Source of the DNA: Diadema setosum | Lineage: Eukaryota; Echinodermata; Echinoidea; Diadematoida; Diadematidae | Assembly: GCA_033980235.1 (NCBI GenBank) | Contig: CM067075.1 | Span: forward strand, 2,469,148 to 2,533,147 | Length of the DNA: 64,000 nucleotides | Direction: 5' to 3' | Shown here: positions 34,636 to 45,730 of the stretch, in pieces | Layout of the letters: each line of letters opens with the position of its first letter | How positions within the stretch are numbered: the first letter of the stretch is position 1 | Translations under genes and position numbers: made by a program | The notes under the pieces: model-generated | The model's input: the letters and a program-made list of their open reading frames with translations, nothing else | Told to the model about the DNA's origin: nothing | Database searches by the model: none

Positions 34636-34893
34636 CAGTTCAGTTCAGTTCAGTTCAGTTTATTTTATTTAATCACGGCAATTTGCTTCAGCAAAGCTGT
34701 TCTTCTGCAAATCCGTGAACAATATAAAAATAGCAGTAATACATACAAAGTGAATATACAATAATAAAGAAATGAACAAGTATCAGGTATGGCAACAAAA
34801 ACAACGAAGCATTAAAAAAGTAAAGCAAAAAAAAAGGACAACGGAGCAAATACCCTAGAGAAACATGTTATTTCAACAATATCAAGTAGAGAC

Positions 34894-34947
<54 letters not shown>

Positions 34948-34966
34948 TCCTGGGCAGTTGCTTCGG

Positions 34967-37900
34967 CTACAGCAGATATATATCAAGAGCTCGTCTGAAA
35001 CTGGACAGAGAGAGCTTACATTTCAGATCATAAGTTAACCTATTCCAACACTGGACACCTCTAAAGGAAAGAGTTCTTTTTCCGACTTCTGTTTTTACCT
35101 TACACAGCATAAATTTCTTCACACTGTTTCTCAAAAAATAATTTGTTATATGTTCTTCAAACTGTTGCAAAACATATTCTGGAAACATTCCATTAGAAAT
35201 TTTATACATAACATGTAGTGATTGTTTATATCTTCGTTTTTCCAAAATATCTAATGACAAACGATTGTAGATTGCTGAGGTCGAGTATCTCGATTCAACC
35301 AAAAGGACAGTTTTCAACACTCTATTTTGAATAATTTGCATCTTGTCAGAATCCGTTTTTCGCAGATTACCCCATACAACGCTGCAATAATCGAATTTAC
35401 TCTGAATAATGGATTTATAAAATGCAAGAGCAGTTTTTTCAGTTATACAAAATCGTATTCTTTTCAATAGATACAAACTTTTCACTGTGCTTTTTATCAC
35501 CCTATCCACCTGTTGGCTCCAATCAAGATGTTGGTCAAGATAAACTCCTAAGTATTTACAGCAAGTAACAGAGGGAACCTCAGATTCGTCAATACTGACT
35601 CTCAACACCTTGTTTCTAATCCTCTTTCTGGAACCTATCAACATCGCTTCACACTTTTTCACATTCAGAGCAAGTGAGTTTACTTCCATCCACTGTGACA
35701 AACACGACAAGTCATTATTTAAACCTCTTTGTATTTGACCGAGATCCTTGCCAGGTAAATAAAGACATGTATCGTCAGCGTATAAATGGACCTTACAATC
35801 CTTAATGCAATCAGGCAAATCGTTGATGTATACATTAAATAACAAGGGCCCTAACGTGGAGCCCTGTGGGATTCCACATGTTACATGCCTAGGCTCGGAT
35901 ATAGAGCCGTCAATAGAAGTATACTGAACACGATCGTGGAGATAATTACTAAACCATTTACACACAATATCATTCAAACCAAGGAGAGATAACTTATGAA
36001 GAAGTGTCGCATGATTGACTGTGTCAAATGCCTTTTTGAGGTCAATGGAGACCATTCCAACCATTTCACCTTTATCTATGCTATGGAGCATTTCTTCAGT
36101 GGCACAAAGTAAAGCAGTCATAGTAGAATGGGCAGGTCTGAAACCTGATTGACTTGGGTTAATAATATCATTTCTAGTTAAATAATCATACAACTGGTTG
36201 AAGATGAGTTTTTCAATCATCTTTGAAATAACAGACAACATAGATATGGGTCTGTAATTACCCATCTCACTTCGACTACCACTTTTATATACTGGCGTAA
36301 CTTTTGAGACCTTCCATTGTTCTGGAATGCAGCCACAATTCAAAGAAAGATTAAATATGTACCTAAGTGGTTTTGCAATTATACGTATAACAGGCTTTAT
36401 CAATGTCATTGGTATAGTGTCCATTCCATATGAGTTTTTCATTGGCATACTTTCAACCACTTTCACAATGTCTTCTTCAGTAACATCTTCAAATGAGAAC
36501 AATGAACTTCTTTTCGGTACATATTTTGCAATCTCTTCCTCTGTTCTTTGATCATGGCTCTTACAAATCGCATCGACTACATTTGTGAAATATATGTTAA
36601 AACAATTTGACATATCAGTTTTATCCTTGACCTGTGTGTTATTATTCACAATATATTCTATTTGCTTGAAGGTATTCTTTACAGGAGTAATAAACTTTAA
36701 CGATTTCCAAACATCTTTTGAGTTACCTTTACTGGAAAAAATAACATTACTTATATATTCTTTCTTTGCCTGACGATATTTCATAGTAACTTCATTTCTA
36801 AGCTTCGTGTATAACTTCCACTCACTATGAGTTTTAGATGATTTAGAAATGAGTTTTTGTCTATCTCTTTGACGCATCAGATCTAAAATTTCTTCTGTTA
36901 TCCAATGGGATTCTTTTTTCTTTACGCTTTTCTTTTTTAGCGGTACAAATGCATTCATCACACTTAATAACTTTCTTTCAAATTCATCATATGCCTCAAT
37001 TACATTATGGTATTTTTCTACATGGTTCCACTGTACCTTAGAAATCGCTTCCGCGTATTCTTCCATATTACATTTACCAACATTACGGGACACCTTATAT
37101 CTATGTACATTTTGTTTTTGGTTCTTGTTTTTTTGTACCCCAAGTGCAATATACAAGGTAGTGGTCGCTCACAGATATTGGTATAACATTTGTGAACTGA
37201 ATTTTTCCGACCCTGTTAGTTATGATAAGATCAATTATAGACGATGTACAGATAGTTTCTCTTGTGGGAGTGCTGACTATCTGTTGGAGATTGAAAGAGG
37301 TCAACAACTCACGCAGGTGTTTTGTTTGCCAAGATGTACAATGTTGTGACATATCACAGTTCAAGTCACCAAGAATAACAAAATCAATGCCCATATCGTC
37401 TACTTCACCAGGAAATCTCTCAAATTCTTGAAATACGTTTAGTCTAGCATTGGGTGGCCTATACCACACTATAACAAAAAATGGCTTTACCATTTGTGCA
37501 TTTACTTCTATAACAATCAACTCAAAATCAAACTCAAAATCAGATCTCACTCTGTAATCTATTCCTTCTTTTACATAAGCTGCCACACCTCCACCTTTAC
37601 TACCTCTGTCTTTCCTTAGCAGATTGTACCCATCTATATTCAATTCTGAATCATCAATATAATCATTCAAATGGGTTTCACTAAGAGTGAAAATGTCAAA
37701 TTCAGCTTTCTTACACAGAATACGTATCTCTTCAATATTTTTCCATAAAGATAAACAATTCAAATGTGAAAACTTTAAACCTTTCAGGAGTGAAAGTTCA
37801 CCTACCTCTTTATCCAAATCAAATTCCAGTTTCTGTTTTAACGTATTTCTGATTTCAGGTGAATATAGAAATTCATTTCTTTGAGTTTCCAAATCAGGTG

Positions 37901-38105
37901 TATGGTCATCATATGTATCACATGCAAACGGTAACTCAAGTAATAAACAGTAATCACATACCCAGTCATCTGTAGAGTTGAAAATACTTAGGCTTACTTT
38001 ACTACACTTAAAGTGACACCAAGTATTACATGAAACGCAAAGTAAAGCGTTTTGATTAACACGAACTGGTCTTTTACACATAATACATGGATAGCGGATA
38101 GACAT
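34967..38105 (-). pseudogene. LINE ORF2: zinc finger, endonuclease, reverse transcriptase (one frameshift)
   Basis: The N-terminal part (38105-37101) begins with a PHD-like zinc finger (CIMCKRP ... CVSCNTWCHFKC ... CDYC). The AP-endonuclease follows with catalytic-type motifs SETHL, WYRPPNA, GDLNCD and SDHYLVYC. At the A7 run near 37127-37133 the frame shifts by one base. The second part (37156-34967) continues with the pre-RT region and RT motifs: VYKSGS, NYRPISML, DLKKAFDTVNH (A), CGIPQGSTLGPL (B) and YADDT (C, intact). A thumb (KYLGVYLDQHLDWS) and a C-terminal segment follow. Joined, it would be about 1040 residues. One homopolymer indel is the only lesion I can see, so a sequencing error or a very recent mutation is possible. 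Confidence 0.9.
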
Positions 38106-38151
38106 AGTGTAATTAGTGTCAAGTAGTGGTGGTACCTTGCTATTGTCATGT

Positions 38152-39003
38152 TTAGTTCAGTCTTTCGAGGTCCCGTTGATTCTGTATCACCACCTTTCGT
38201 CTCCGGTTTTGGTCTCCTGTCAACGCGTATATTCTACCATCCTGCGTCCATGTCCACACGACCGACGGATGCGTTCGGGTCAAGTAGAGAAGCTGCGCTC
38301 GAGGTGCTGTCAGGTCTTCGTTGACGAAGATCGTCCACCCCTTCAATTTCGATCGCGCCTGGTAGATTTGCTGCTTGATGTTGTGCGTCGCGAATTTGAC
38401 CAGGATGACCTTCTCAGATTTTCGCCTCGATGACGATGCCGCATTGGAGTCTTGCTCATTCTGCCTGGGTGTTATCCTATGGCTTCTATCGATGTCCTGT
38501 GCTTTCAGTTCGATCCCGAAATGATCTTTGACAATGTCGGTGAATACTTTGTCGGTGTTCTCACCATGCATTTCCTTCACGCCACTAAACCGTAGTGAGT
38601 TTCTACGACTGTACTGTTCGTGATCGTGTAGAGTGGCGTTCACTTTGTCAAGATCGTTCTTGAGTTGCTCGATCAGTGCTTTCAGCGACTCTGTCGTTTC
38701 CTGGTGCGTCTGCATATCCAATTTCACCGCCTCGTAGACATCTTGGCTTATTTGTTCCACCAAAGTTTTCTTCACAGCAGCCACCAGCTCTTTGATCACA
38801 TCTGGGGAACAAAGCGCCTCCTTTATCCCAGCCACAATTGCTGCGTCAAGTCTATCAGACTGTTCAATAGGCGATGTCTCGGTCGGCTGACCAGTGGTAC
38901 CTTCCTTCACCCCTGACGACTGGTCAAGCCCCCGGGTGCTCCGCGAACGTGTTTTTGGCAAATCGTGCTCGTGTACTCTCCGGTTGGCTGACATTTTGTC
39001 CAA
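38152..39003 (-). CDS. LINE ORF1 protein
   Basis: 283 codons, open. A basic, Ser/Thr-rich N-terminus precedes a predicted coiled coil (about residues 60-130: VAAVKKTLVEQISQDVYEAV, IEQLKNDLDKVNATLHDHEQ). An RRM-like/transposase-22-type region follows, with YSRRNSLRFSGVKE, DIDRSHRI and VILVKFATHNIKQQIYQAR, then a C-terminal lobe. This is the layout of L1-like ORF1 RNA-binding proteins, which trimerise and coat the element's RNA. The start ATG at 39003 gives MDKMSANRR. A second ATG three codons in is equally plausible. Confidence 0.85.
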   Translation of the reverse strand: MDKMSANRRVHEHDLPKTRSRSTRGLDQSSGVKEGTTGQPTETSPIEQSDRLDAAIVAGIKEALCSPDVIKELVAAVKKTLVEQISQDVYEAVKLDMQTHQETTESLKALIEQLKNDLDKVNATLHDHEQYSRRNSLRFSGVKEMHGENTDKVFTDIVKDHFGIELKAQDIDRSHRITPRQNEQDSNAASSSRRKSEKVILVKFATHNIKQQIYQARSKLKGWTIFVNEDLTAPRAQLLYLTRTHPSVVWTWTQDGRIYALTGDQNRRRKVVIQNQRDLERLN

Positions 39004-39200
39004 ATCTTGACCTCAAATTCCACGAGACATTGAGCCAGATATCACAAAGAGTAAGGTTCAGTCAAATCCATGTAGCATAAGCAACGTCCAGGTACATAAC
39101 TTCGTCCACAAAGTCATAAGTGAACAAGAAACGATGAATTTGGGGTGTTTTTCTGGTGACTCGAAATTAACTTCTCGTGTAACGTCCGCGTCGTTATATA

Positions 39201-39219
39201 TATATGACGCATCGTCATA

Positions 39220-39257
<38 letters not shown>

Positions 39258-39419
39258 TGTACAGACGGCGACACCCGCTGCGGCGCCGTAGCCGTTACTT
39301 CAAGCTCTGCAATTCGCGCCATCAGTTATACGTGTGAGAGGTCGAGTAAGTCAAAGTCCATCACACATTCACACCACACATGCACAAAAACACTGTTTGC
39401 CATCGTAGGATGTCTCTTC

Positions 39420-39451
<32 letters not shown>

Positions 39452-39660
39452 TTCTTTCCCTCCGTCCCTCTTTTACTACATGACATTGTGTAATATGATT
39501 ATCTTACTATGATGTTGATAAACACAATAACATTGTATTGTATTTCAGTTGTCTTTTTTCTCTAAAGTCCTGAACAAGGCAAATAAATTCTCTACAGACG
39601 CTATATGCATTGTTCTACCAGGAAGGTTCCACTACGGCAGAATGGGGATCCCCAAATGAT
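39201..39660. other. Shared spacer block upstream of locus D
   Basis: After an (AT)n tract (39227-39250), bases 39258-39385 match 50995-51120 and 59088-59205: a GCGGCGCCGTAGCCG core, TTCAAGCTCTGCAATTCGCG and CCATCACACATTCACACCAC. A (CT)n tract follows in all three (here 39425-39451). The block lies 500-1200 bases before the exon 1 position in D, G and F. A compact GC-rich core in an AT-rich spacer could be regulatory, but only conservation supports this. Confidence 0.55.
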
Positions 39661-39892
39661 CTGATTGGCTGGCTCAAGCTCAATGTCATGTGATCACACT
39701 GCGCAAAATTTTGAAATGTTTAAAGCTCTCACCGCATTACAGTTTCAGTTACACGTCGCGATCAAAGCCAAGGAAGTGGCTCACATAACTGTCTTAGCAT
39801 CGTGAGCTACATAGTTTCAACGTGTGACACTAGCTGAAAATCAAATTTTTATCCTTCATTAATTCAACTAAATCAGTTTTCGCTCTCCAGAG
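39661..39892 (+). promoter_or_regulatory. 5' flank of LRR locus D, with CCAAT/E-box module
   Basis: GATTGG (39663-39668) and CATGTGATCAC (39687-39697) have the same 24-base spacing as in locus A. The sequence then follows A through TTTTGAAATGTTTAAAGC and ACACTAGCTGAAAATCA. Immediately before the start codon is TTTTCGCTCTCCAG (ending 39890), a possible acceptor of a leader intron. Confidence 0.65.
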
Positions 39893-40231
39893 ATGTTCGG
39901 ATCAAAGTTAATAGCAGTGACGGAAAGGACTATGATTAGAATTTGTTTGGTTGTACTGTTGTTAGATCAGGATTACAACAGCGGGCGATGTATGCCAACT
40001 GTGACTACTCCAACAACCAACCCGTGCTTCTGCGACGCCAAGTGCACCTATTCAGAGGTCACGCGAGAAGCAAACTGTGAATACAGACAGCTGAGTGAGG
40101 TACCCACGGAGTGTAATGCTGCTACCTATCTCTCCTTGACTCACAATCAGATTGAGAGGATCGAACCTAGAACCTTCCAGGGCTTTTATGATCTCGAGGT
40201 TCTCATCTTGTCCAACAATAAAATCGGACAG
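39893..40231 (+). CDS. LRR receptor, locus D, exon 1
   Basis: 113 codons from ATG 39893. The homologous start used in C and F reads GTG here, so translation must begin at 39893 or at the ATG just before IRICLVVLLLD. That hydrophobic core serves as signal peptide in either case. It is followed by an N-cap (CFCDAKCTYSEVTREANCEY, then PTEC), LRR1 (YLSLTHNQIERIEPRTF) and half of LRR2 ending NNKIGQ. The donor is CAG|GTAAGA at 40232, phase 0. Compared with C and F, the N-cap has a longer insert (TVTTPTTNPCF) with one extra cysteine. With exon 2 at 41519 the protein is about 525 residues. Confidence 0.85.
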
Positions 40232-41518
40232 GTAAGACATCGTTAAAAACCAGTGTTTCTTTAGATTAAAAACAACATACAAAACGACAGGTGATTAATC
40301 CACAAAAATGTGTCCCATGAATATGACTTCTTGTCCTGAATGCCTGTGACAAAATTCATTTTCTGTAAGCAGTACAAGTAATATCAGAGCACACTCTTCG
40401 CCATAGATTTCTACTAAATTTCACTTGAAACAAATACTTTTCACAAAAGGAGTCATTATCTCCATATCTTCAAATTGACTTTGATTAAAAGAGTAATGTC
40501 GAATAAAAACAGTAAATAATGATACGTGTCATCTTTTGGTGAAATGTTGTGCTTTCGAAGTAAAAAAAAAAGAAGATCTATTGAATCAACATCCAGTTCT
40601 TTAAAAAGTGATAGGAACTGCTAGAATATTGCGATACTACAGTAATTTGACACGAGTGACATTTTGCATTAATCATCATTTTGTTTATTTCTGTTTAGGC
40701 CCTACATAGTTATGATTTCTGATAAGATCGACTTGAGAAGCAGTGAGTTTATTTTTGGAAGTAACAGTTGCTCTATATTAGGCGGTTAAAGAATTAGATA
40801 TTAGTACTTGTATGAGATGAATGCACGCAGTTACAAATTGCTAGAACTGAATGATAAACGAGGAGTGGAAAAAATAGGTTATGCTAAGTGGTATGTAAAT
40901 GCCAGAGTAGTAACTGAACTCTTACCCAATCTAAACAAAGAGTGAAAAACACAGGAATGTGCAATGGCAAATGAGCAATGTGGTCCTGAAAAGCAGTCAT
41001 AAAATGGTTGGGATGATTTCTATAGAGGAAAGTGTACAGGTCGGGGCGCTGTGGCGTAGTGGATAAGATTCTCGACTCCCAATCGGAGGACCCGAGTTCG
41101 ATTCCCGTCCAGTGCTTACGTCCTTGGACAAGATGTTTTACCCACCATGTCCCTCTCGACCCAGGTGTATGAATGGGTGCCTGACAACGCTAGAGTGATA
41201 ATAATGGCAGGGCCCTCTGTTAGAGCAGTGGCAACACTGAAGAGGCTACCCTGGGTAAATAATTCCTTATTGTTGTTATTATTATTATTATTGTTGTTAT
41301 TAATATTATTATTATTATTTTATTATCATTATCACATGTCAATATATTTTGAAGGACACGTTAAAACGTATCGTAACTCCCGAACTATTTTAAAAGGATT
41401 ATATTGTTTTTGTGCCAGATTAAAATCTCAGTAGGAAAGAAATCATTTTCACACCCCATGTGTGACATAAATCTTTGAACACTATGATGATCGATCTTTA
41501 TATTCCTTAATCATACAG
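40232..41518 (+). other. Intron 1 of locus D
   Basis: 1287 bases, from GTAAGA to the acceptor CCTTAATCATACAG. The first part (about 40300-40490) is conserved with loci A and F. A tRNA-derived SINE sits at 41042-41335. No coding sequence is seen. Confidence 0.8.
41042..41335 (+). mobile_element. tRNA-derived SINE
   Basis: The head has polymerase III boxes, A box TGGCGTAGTGG (41052-41062) and B box GTTCGATTCC (41096-41105), in a degenerate tRNA fold. A body follows with TGGACAAGATGTTTTACCC and CTCGACCCAGGTGTATGAAT. The end is rich in TTG/TTA trinucleotides (about 41270-41320). The head, body and simple tail are the standard SINE layout. It lies sense to the gene in the intron, and the equivalent intron regions of A and F do not show it. 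Confidence 0.8.
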
Positions 41519-42757
41519 GTGGAAGCCAACACCTTCACTGGTGCGCCGAAGCTGAGAGAGATTAACCTTCAAAATAACAATATCGAGATATTTGACCGTC
41601 TTGCCCTGAATGGCTCCGGTGATCTTCGAGACGTATACTTGAGCAACAACAACATCAACGACATTGAAACAAGCACATTTCAGTTAGTGACCAAATTGAA
41701 GCTCATTGCTCTGTACAGCAATAGCTTGTCAAGACTTAATCCTGGTGTCTTCGATAATTTGAGACATCTAGCAGTTCTCGACCTCGGGTCTAACAAACTG
41801 AAGACATTACCAAGCGACATTTTTACGCATTTGATTCGACTTCAAACGATCATTCTTTCTGACAACCAGTTAATTTCTACTGGACCAGTTCTCCTTCTCC
41901 CGCGAATCACGACTCTGGACATGCGGAATAACAGATTGATGAGACTTGAGAATCTAACGGAGGACACACTAGATCGCCTTCAAGTATTCTTACTCGAAGG
42001 CAATCCTTGGAACTGTAACTGTCAACTAGAGACCCTTCGTCTATGGTACTCTACGCTAAACTCGCAGGGAGATCACAGAGCATACGTTGATAGTCCCATC
42101 TGTTATGAGCCGCCTTTTCTCGCCAAGGAACCATTAAATGGAGTTCAGGGATTTTGCCCGAATTTTAATTTTAACTTTACCACTGTCTCACCAAAGACCA
42201 CAAAATCATCATCTGATGAAATCAACAGCTTCACATCACTAGATACAAGCAAACCAAAGTTTCCTGGTAAAAGTAACCTGAAAATAATTGTTCCAGTGAC
42301 GATGATAATTTTAACGATGATGATATTAGTGTGTGTGATGATATGTGCATTGAAACACAAATGCCGGAATTCTACGAGTAATTTGCGATCGAAAACAAAG
42401 ACAACAGTCGGTCGACAATCTACTAAGCCCGACAGCACGTCATCTCCTCAGAGCGAGCAACGAATCGCCACTGAGAATATGGGAAATGGGTCAGTAAATG
42501 AAGGAAGAGTAGTTGAACTTGACGTGCGCGAGAGTGATCCAATAACCACTGAGACTACTCCAATGATAAGTTACTTGGTGGAAAGAGCACAAGATGAAGC
42601 TCTAACGTGTAGAGAAGTACGAACCAATGAAACCACACCAAAAAAGACTAATAGAGTCGAGTGTAATGTGGCCGTAAAAGGCGGAAAAACACGTACTGTG
42701 TCGTCCAACTATACATTGGAAGAGATGGAGGAAGTCCGAACGCAGTTATCATTTTGA
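41519..42757 (+). CDS. LRR receptor, locus D, exon 2
   Basis: 412 codons, open. It contains VEANTFTGAPKLRE (LRR2 end), LRRs 3-8, the C-cap (NPWNCNCQLETL ... ICYEP ... FCP) and a stalk rich in Thr/Ser. The membrane segment (IIVPVTMIILTMMILVCVMI) lies at about residues 258-282 of the exon product. A 125-residue cytoplasmic tail follows, with basic, Ser/Thr-rich text, a TETTPMISYLVERAQ segment and a final SSNYTLEEMEEVRTQLSF. It is the longest undamaged tail in the array, so it probably shows the ancestral form that C and E have lost. I see no ITIM, TIR or death-type domain. The tail could bind adaptors through its acidic end, but this is speculative. Confidence 0.88.
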   Translation: MEANTFTGAPKLREINLQNNNIEIFDRLALNGSGDLRDVYLSNNNINDIETSTFQLVTKLKLIALYSNSLSRLNPGVFDNLRHLAVLDLGSNKLKTLPSDIFTHLIRLQTIILSDNQLISTGPVLLLPRITTLDMRNNRLMRLENLTEDTLDRLQVFLLEGNPWNCNCQLETLRLWYSTLNSQGDHRAYVDSPICYEPPFLAKEPLNGVQGFCPNFNFNFTTVSPKTTKSSSDEINSFTSLDTSKPKFPGKSNLKIIVPVTMIILTMMILVCVMICALKHKCRNSTSNLRSKTKTTVGRQSTKPDSTSSPQSEQRIATENMGNGSVNEGRVVELDVRESDPITTETTPMISYLVERAQDEALTCREVRTNETTPKKTNRVECNVAVKGGKTRTVSSNYTLEEMEEVRTQLSF

Positions 42758-43309
42758 GTCTCATTCCTTTTCAGTAGAACATAAAAATCAAACATTTTCC
42801 CTGCTTCTCTTCAGCAATGCGGCGATTAAATCATTCCTTCTTGTACTTGTATATTGATTTGATCTGGCTGCGGTGCAATAATGTTTTAATGTTTAATGTG
42901 CGTGGATCCATCGATAAAATCTTGGAGACCAAAGGTTGAACATACCTTTCACTAATACAAGTGTTGAGAAGAAAGTAAACATGGACTTAAAAAAAAGAAG
43001 AAAGTCTACAAAGCTGTTTTGTAACTACTACTCTGTAATTGGCTTCCCATTTAGGAAGAAAGTTGTAACTCTGTGAGAAGACACCAAAAATTCAAAATCA
43101 TTGCAGCTCACTCAAGATGCTATTTTGGGGCAAACTGAAAGTTTGATACAGGGTCCAGTTTACAAGTTCTTTTTCAATTGTGTACTGTGTATATATCTAT
43201 GTTGCACCTTCAATTCATAGTCATAATTTCAGCATGAAGTATACTTCTGATTTTACTCACCAAAGATGATAACTACAAGGATAATGATGATGATATTTAT
43301 GTATGTATA
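42758..43309. other. 3' flank of locus D
   Basis: AT-rich, with no gene seen. The segment near 43080-43180 (AAACTGAAAGTTTGATACAGGG, GGGTCCAGTTTAC) resembles none of the other copies strongly. The locus D 3' UTR probably lies here. No AATAAA is well placed. Confidence 0.4.
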
Positions 43310-44275
43310 TTACTCATGCTTTTATATAGATTCTTTATACAATCACATATACTTTATGGAATTGAAGTATGGGGAAGTACCTACAGAAGCCACTTAAATG
43401 GCCGTGAGAGCAATTACATTTGCCCCCTTAAGAACAGGTTCTAGGCCATTATTCACCAGTCTAGGAGTGTTAGATGTTTTTGACCTGCATAAGCTTGCAG
43501 TGCCAACCTTTGTATATGATCTACACAAGGGACATTTACCACATTCTGTAACGCAATATTATGAGCCAATGAATCATGCATACAGGACTAGAGGCAAAGA
43601 TCATTCCATGCTTAGACTCCCGAAATGTAAAACGACACATAGTACATTTTCTATATCTTTTGTCGGATCAAAGTTTTGGAATAGTTTGCCCAAAAATGTT
43701 CAAGAGGAAAGAACAAGATCTTCATTTCGAAGAAACCTAAAAAATCACTTGTTAAAAGAAGTTTAGTGAGGAAAAGAAATTTCAGTGTTCAGTTTAATGT
43801 ACTTCTATAGTACAGTTACTTTAAAAGAGTAGACCTTGCAATAAGCAGCTTAAATATACATGTAGCTATAATGGGAGAACCATTCTCGACTAGCACTTGT
43901 GCTAACTTTTGGTTCCCCCTTTAACAACATTATCTTCTGTTTTTCTATTATTTTTTTTCGATTATTTTTTTTTCAGAACCTCTGTCTATGCATATATGTC
44001 TACATTACATACTTATTCATTCTCTTTGCCTTTTCAGGGATAAATGTATCACAACGAAACTAAATCTATTATAACACATGTATTCTTATGTAAGGTAGAT
44101 ATAAGTATGTAAAATATATACTTGCAAAGCTGTAAGAACCTTGTACAAAATCATTGTATTCTCATAAAAAAAAAAAATCATGTTATTGTATCTTACACTG
44201 TGGAATTTCATGTTATCATATTCATATGTATGTTTTTAATAAACTTAATTCCACTCAACTCAACTCAACTCAACT
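43310..44275 (+). mobile_element. 5'-truncated LINE, sister of copy 1
   Basis: This aligns with 1890-2962 of LINE copy 1. It holds the C-terminal piece (frame 43398-43766 with DLHKLAVPTFVYDLHKGHLP and FVGSKFWNSLPKNVQEE) and the same 3' UTR ending in (AACTC)n at 44250-44275. About 25 bases after CACTTAAAT are missing relative to copy 1. It lacks the MITE found at 2111-2213 and so provides the empty site. It cannot move on its own. Confidence 0.88.
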
Positions 44276-45036
44276 TCTGAAAATTATCATCACCATTGCA
44301 GTCATGGTACATGTATTATCCAAGGCTAGCCTCTTTGGTGATCACACTGTTTTTCCTAGAGGGCTCTGCAATTGTTACCATACTTGTATACTCTTCATGC
44401 ATAACAATGTCTGAAAAACTAGGCAGATATTGCCATTTCTACACCTTTGTCCAGAAGGGAGTTGATATTATAACATCTTGTAAATGCATTAATGTAGGCA
44501 CTGACACAGAAGGGTTCAGAGAGCCGTCGATTATACCATCATCATCCCATTGCATTCATTTTCTGAGTTGAAATGGTTTCATTCAGTTTTATTGAAGAGG
44601 AATCTAATATTTCTATTAAACAAACTCTCTGCACATGCAATTGACAAAAATGCTAAGTTTCAAATTAATGAATAATATGAATTTATAATTCACATTGGCA
44701 TTACTGTATTACAATTTTGAATCTTGAATTTTCAGATATTTTGACATGCAATTGTAGATAGCTCTCGGCAGGCAGAGTATTTCTTGAGGTTTGGCGTGTA
44801 CAGTGTATATAAGTTAATATCAGTCTTTCATTATTATGTTTTGCAAAGCTAATATACAATGTATAAGTGCAATTATAATTGCAACGGGGAGTCTCGAATT
44901 CCCCTTCGAGACTCCTGAAGAAGGTGGAGGCCACCGAAAATTTGGATACAATAAACTCATTCTTTATTGGCAAAATAATGCATTTTACTAGTTTATTTCT
45001 TGATTCTTCTTATATTGGAGCCAATACGTGACTTTG

Positions 45037-45038
<2 letters not shown>
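44276..45038. other. Intergenic with Penelope-like end
   Basis: No gene is seen. Positions 44888-44915 form a perfect 11-bp hairpin (GGAGTCTCGAA, loop TTCCCC, complement). It is followed directly by CTGAAGAAGGTGGAGGCCAC, CGAAAATTTGG and an ATAAACTC stretch. This matches the Penelope-like terminal layout also at 33173, 48317, 53941 and 55625. Confidence 0.5.
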
Positions 45039-45082
<44 letters not shown>

Positions 45083-45161
45083 TTGTATATATATATATAT
45101 ATACTTATATATATATATATATATATACATATTTATATATACATATGTGTATGTATGTATG

Positions 45162-45186
<25 letters not shown>
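45039..45186. repeat. (AT)n-rich microsatellite cluster
   Basis: AT tracts with short interruptions (ACTTG, ACTTAT, ATGTATGTATGT). Frames through it on both strands encode alternating Ile/Tyr and are not genes. Confidence 0.97.
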
Positions 45187-45192
<6 letters not shown>

Positions 45193-45489
45193 TTCCTAGG
45201 TATACGTATGTATATGTTGATACAGTCTTACGCCTATACAACGTTTTCACCACCTAGGAATTTTAAACTTGGCACAACACAGTCTTGTTGCATCTACGTA
45301 TGTAGCCTATTGTAGGTATGTTTCAAGGATACCCCGCCCCCCGCCCATCTACTTCCATGATAATAAAACAACAACAGTAAACATAAAGGGTTTTTTTCAA
45401 GATCGGCGATAGCAAAGTCAACAAGGGAGCAAAAAGATCAATAAAGAAGACAGATCTATATGAAGTCCAATCAATGTCTTAAATAGACT
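45187..45489. other. Shared spacer fragment
   Basis: This is a partial copy of the spacer block seen at 34040-34200, 49110-49860 and 56840-57540 (CTTACGCCTATACAA, TTTCAAGGATA, GGGAGCAAAAAGATCAATAA). It breaks off at about 45480, where LINE sequence begins. No gene. Confidence 0.6.
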
Positions 45490-45730
45490 GAGATTTATCC
45501 TACCTAGGAAGGTCTTAGTTATGCTTTATAACTGTATTATTCTCCCTTACCTATTGTAATGTTGCATGGGGTAACAGTTTTAAGACTTATATTGATAAAC
45601 TCAAAGTATTACAAAATAAAGTTATTCGGTTTGTTACCGACTCCAGTTTCGGGGAACTTTATAGTCAGCCATTATTTCTTAAGATGAAGTTGTTATACCC
45701 TTTGATGAATGTGTGTCTTTAGGTAGTATG
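45490..45730 (+). pseudogene. LINE RT C-terminal fragment
   Basis: The translation includes YCNVAWGNSFKTYIDKLKVL, then QNKVIRFVTDS and SQPLFLKMKLL. This is the post-RT segment common to CR1/Jockey-like LINEs (compare SVVWGNLRKTDSDKMQIIQN in copy 3). About 70 codons remain. It occupies the place where exon 1 and early intron of locus E would be expected. Confidence 0.8.

Larger units (their letters stand above)
34636..39200 (-). mobile_element. Near-complete non-LTR retrotransposon (LINE copy 3)
   Basis: Reading on the minus strand: about 200 bases of 5' leader (39200-39004), ORF1 (39003-38152), a 46-base gap, ORF2 (38105-34967, one frameshift), and a 3' UTR that contains a (GA)n tract (34896-34945) and ends in an (ACTGA)n tail (34661-34636). 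It is the only element here with both ORFs almost intact, so it is probably the youngest. It has landed in a spacer block that is uninterrupted in the copies near 50.3 and 58.0 kb. The exact 5' border is uncertain because the flank is AT-rich, and no target duplication was resolved. Confidence 0.88.

Noticed and set aside
44993..45315. Several overlapping Ile/Tyr-rich frames on both strands
   Set aside because: Artefact of AT repeats, as are similar frames at 49.4-49.7, 55.6-55.8 and 57.1-57.4 kb.
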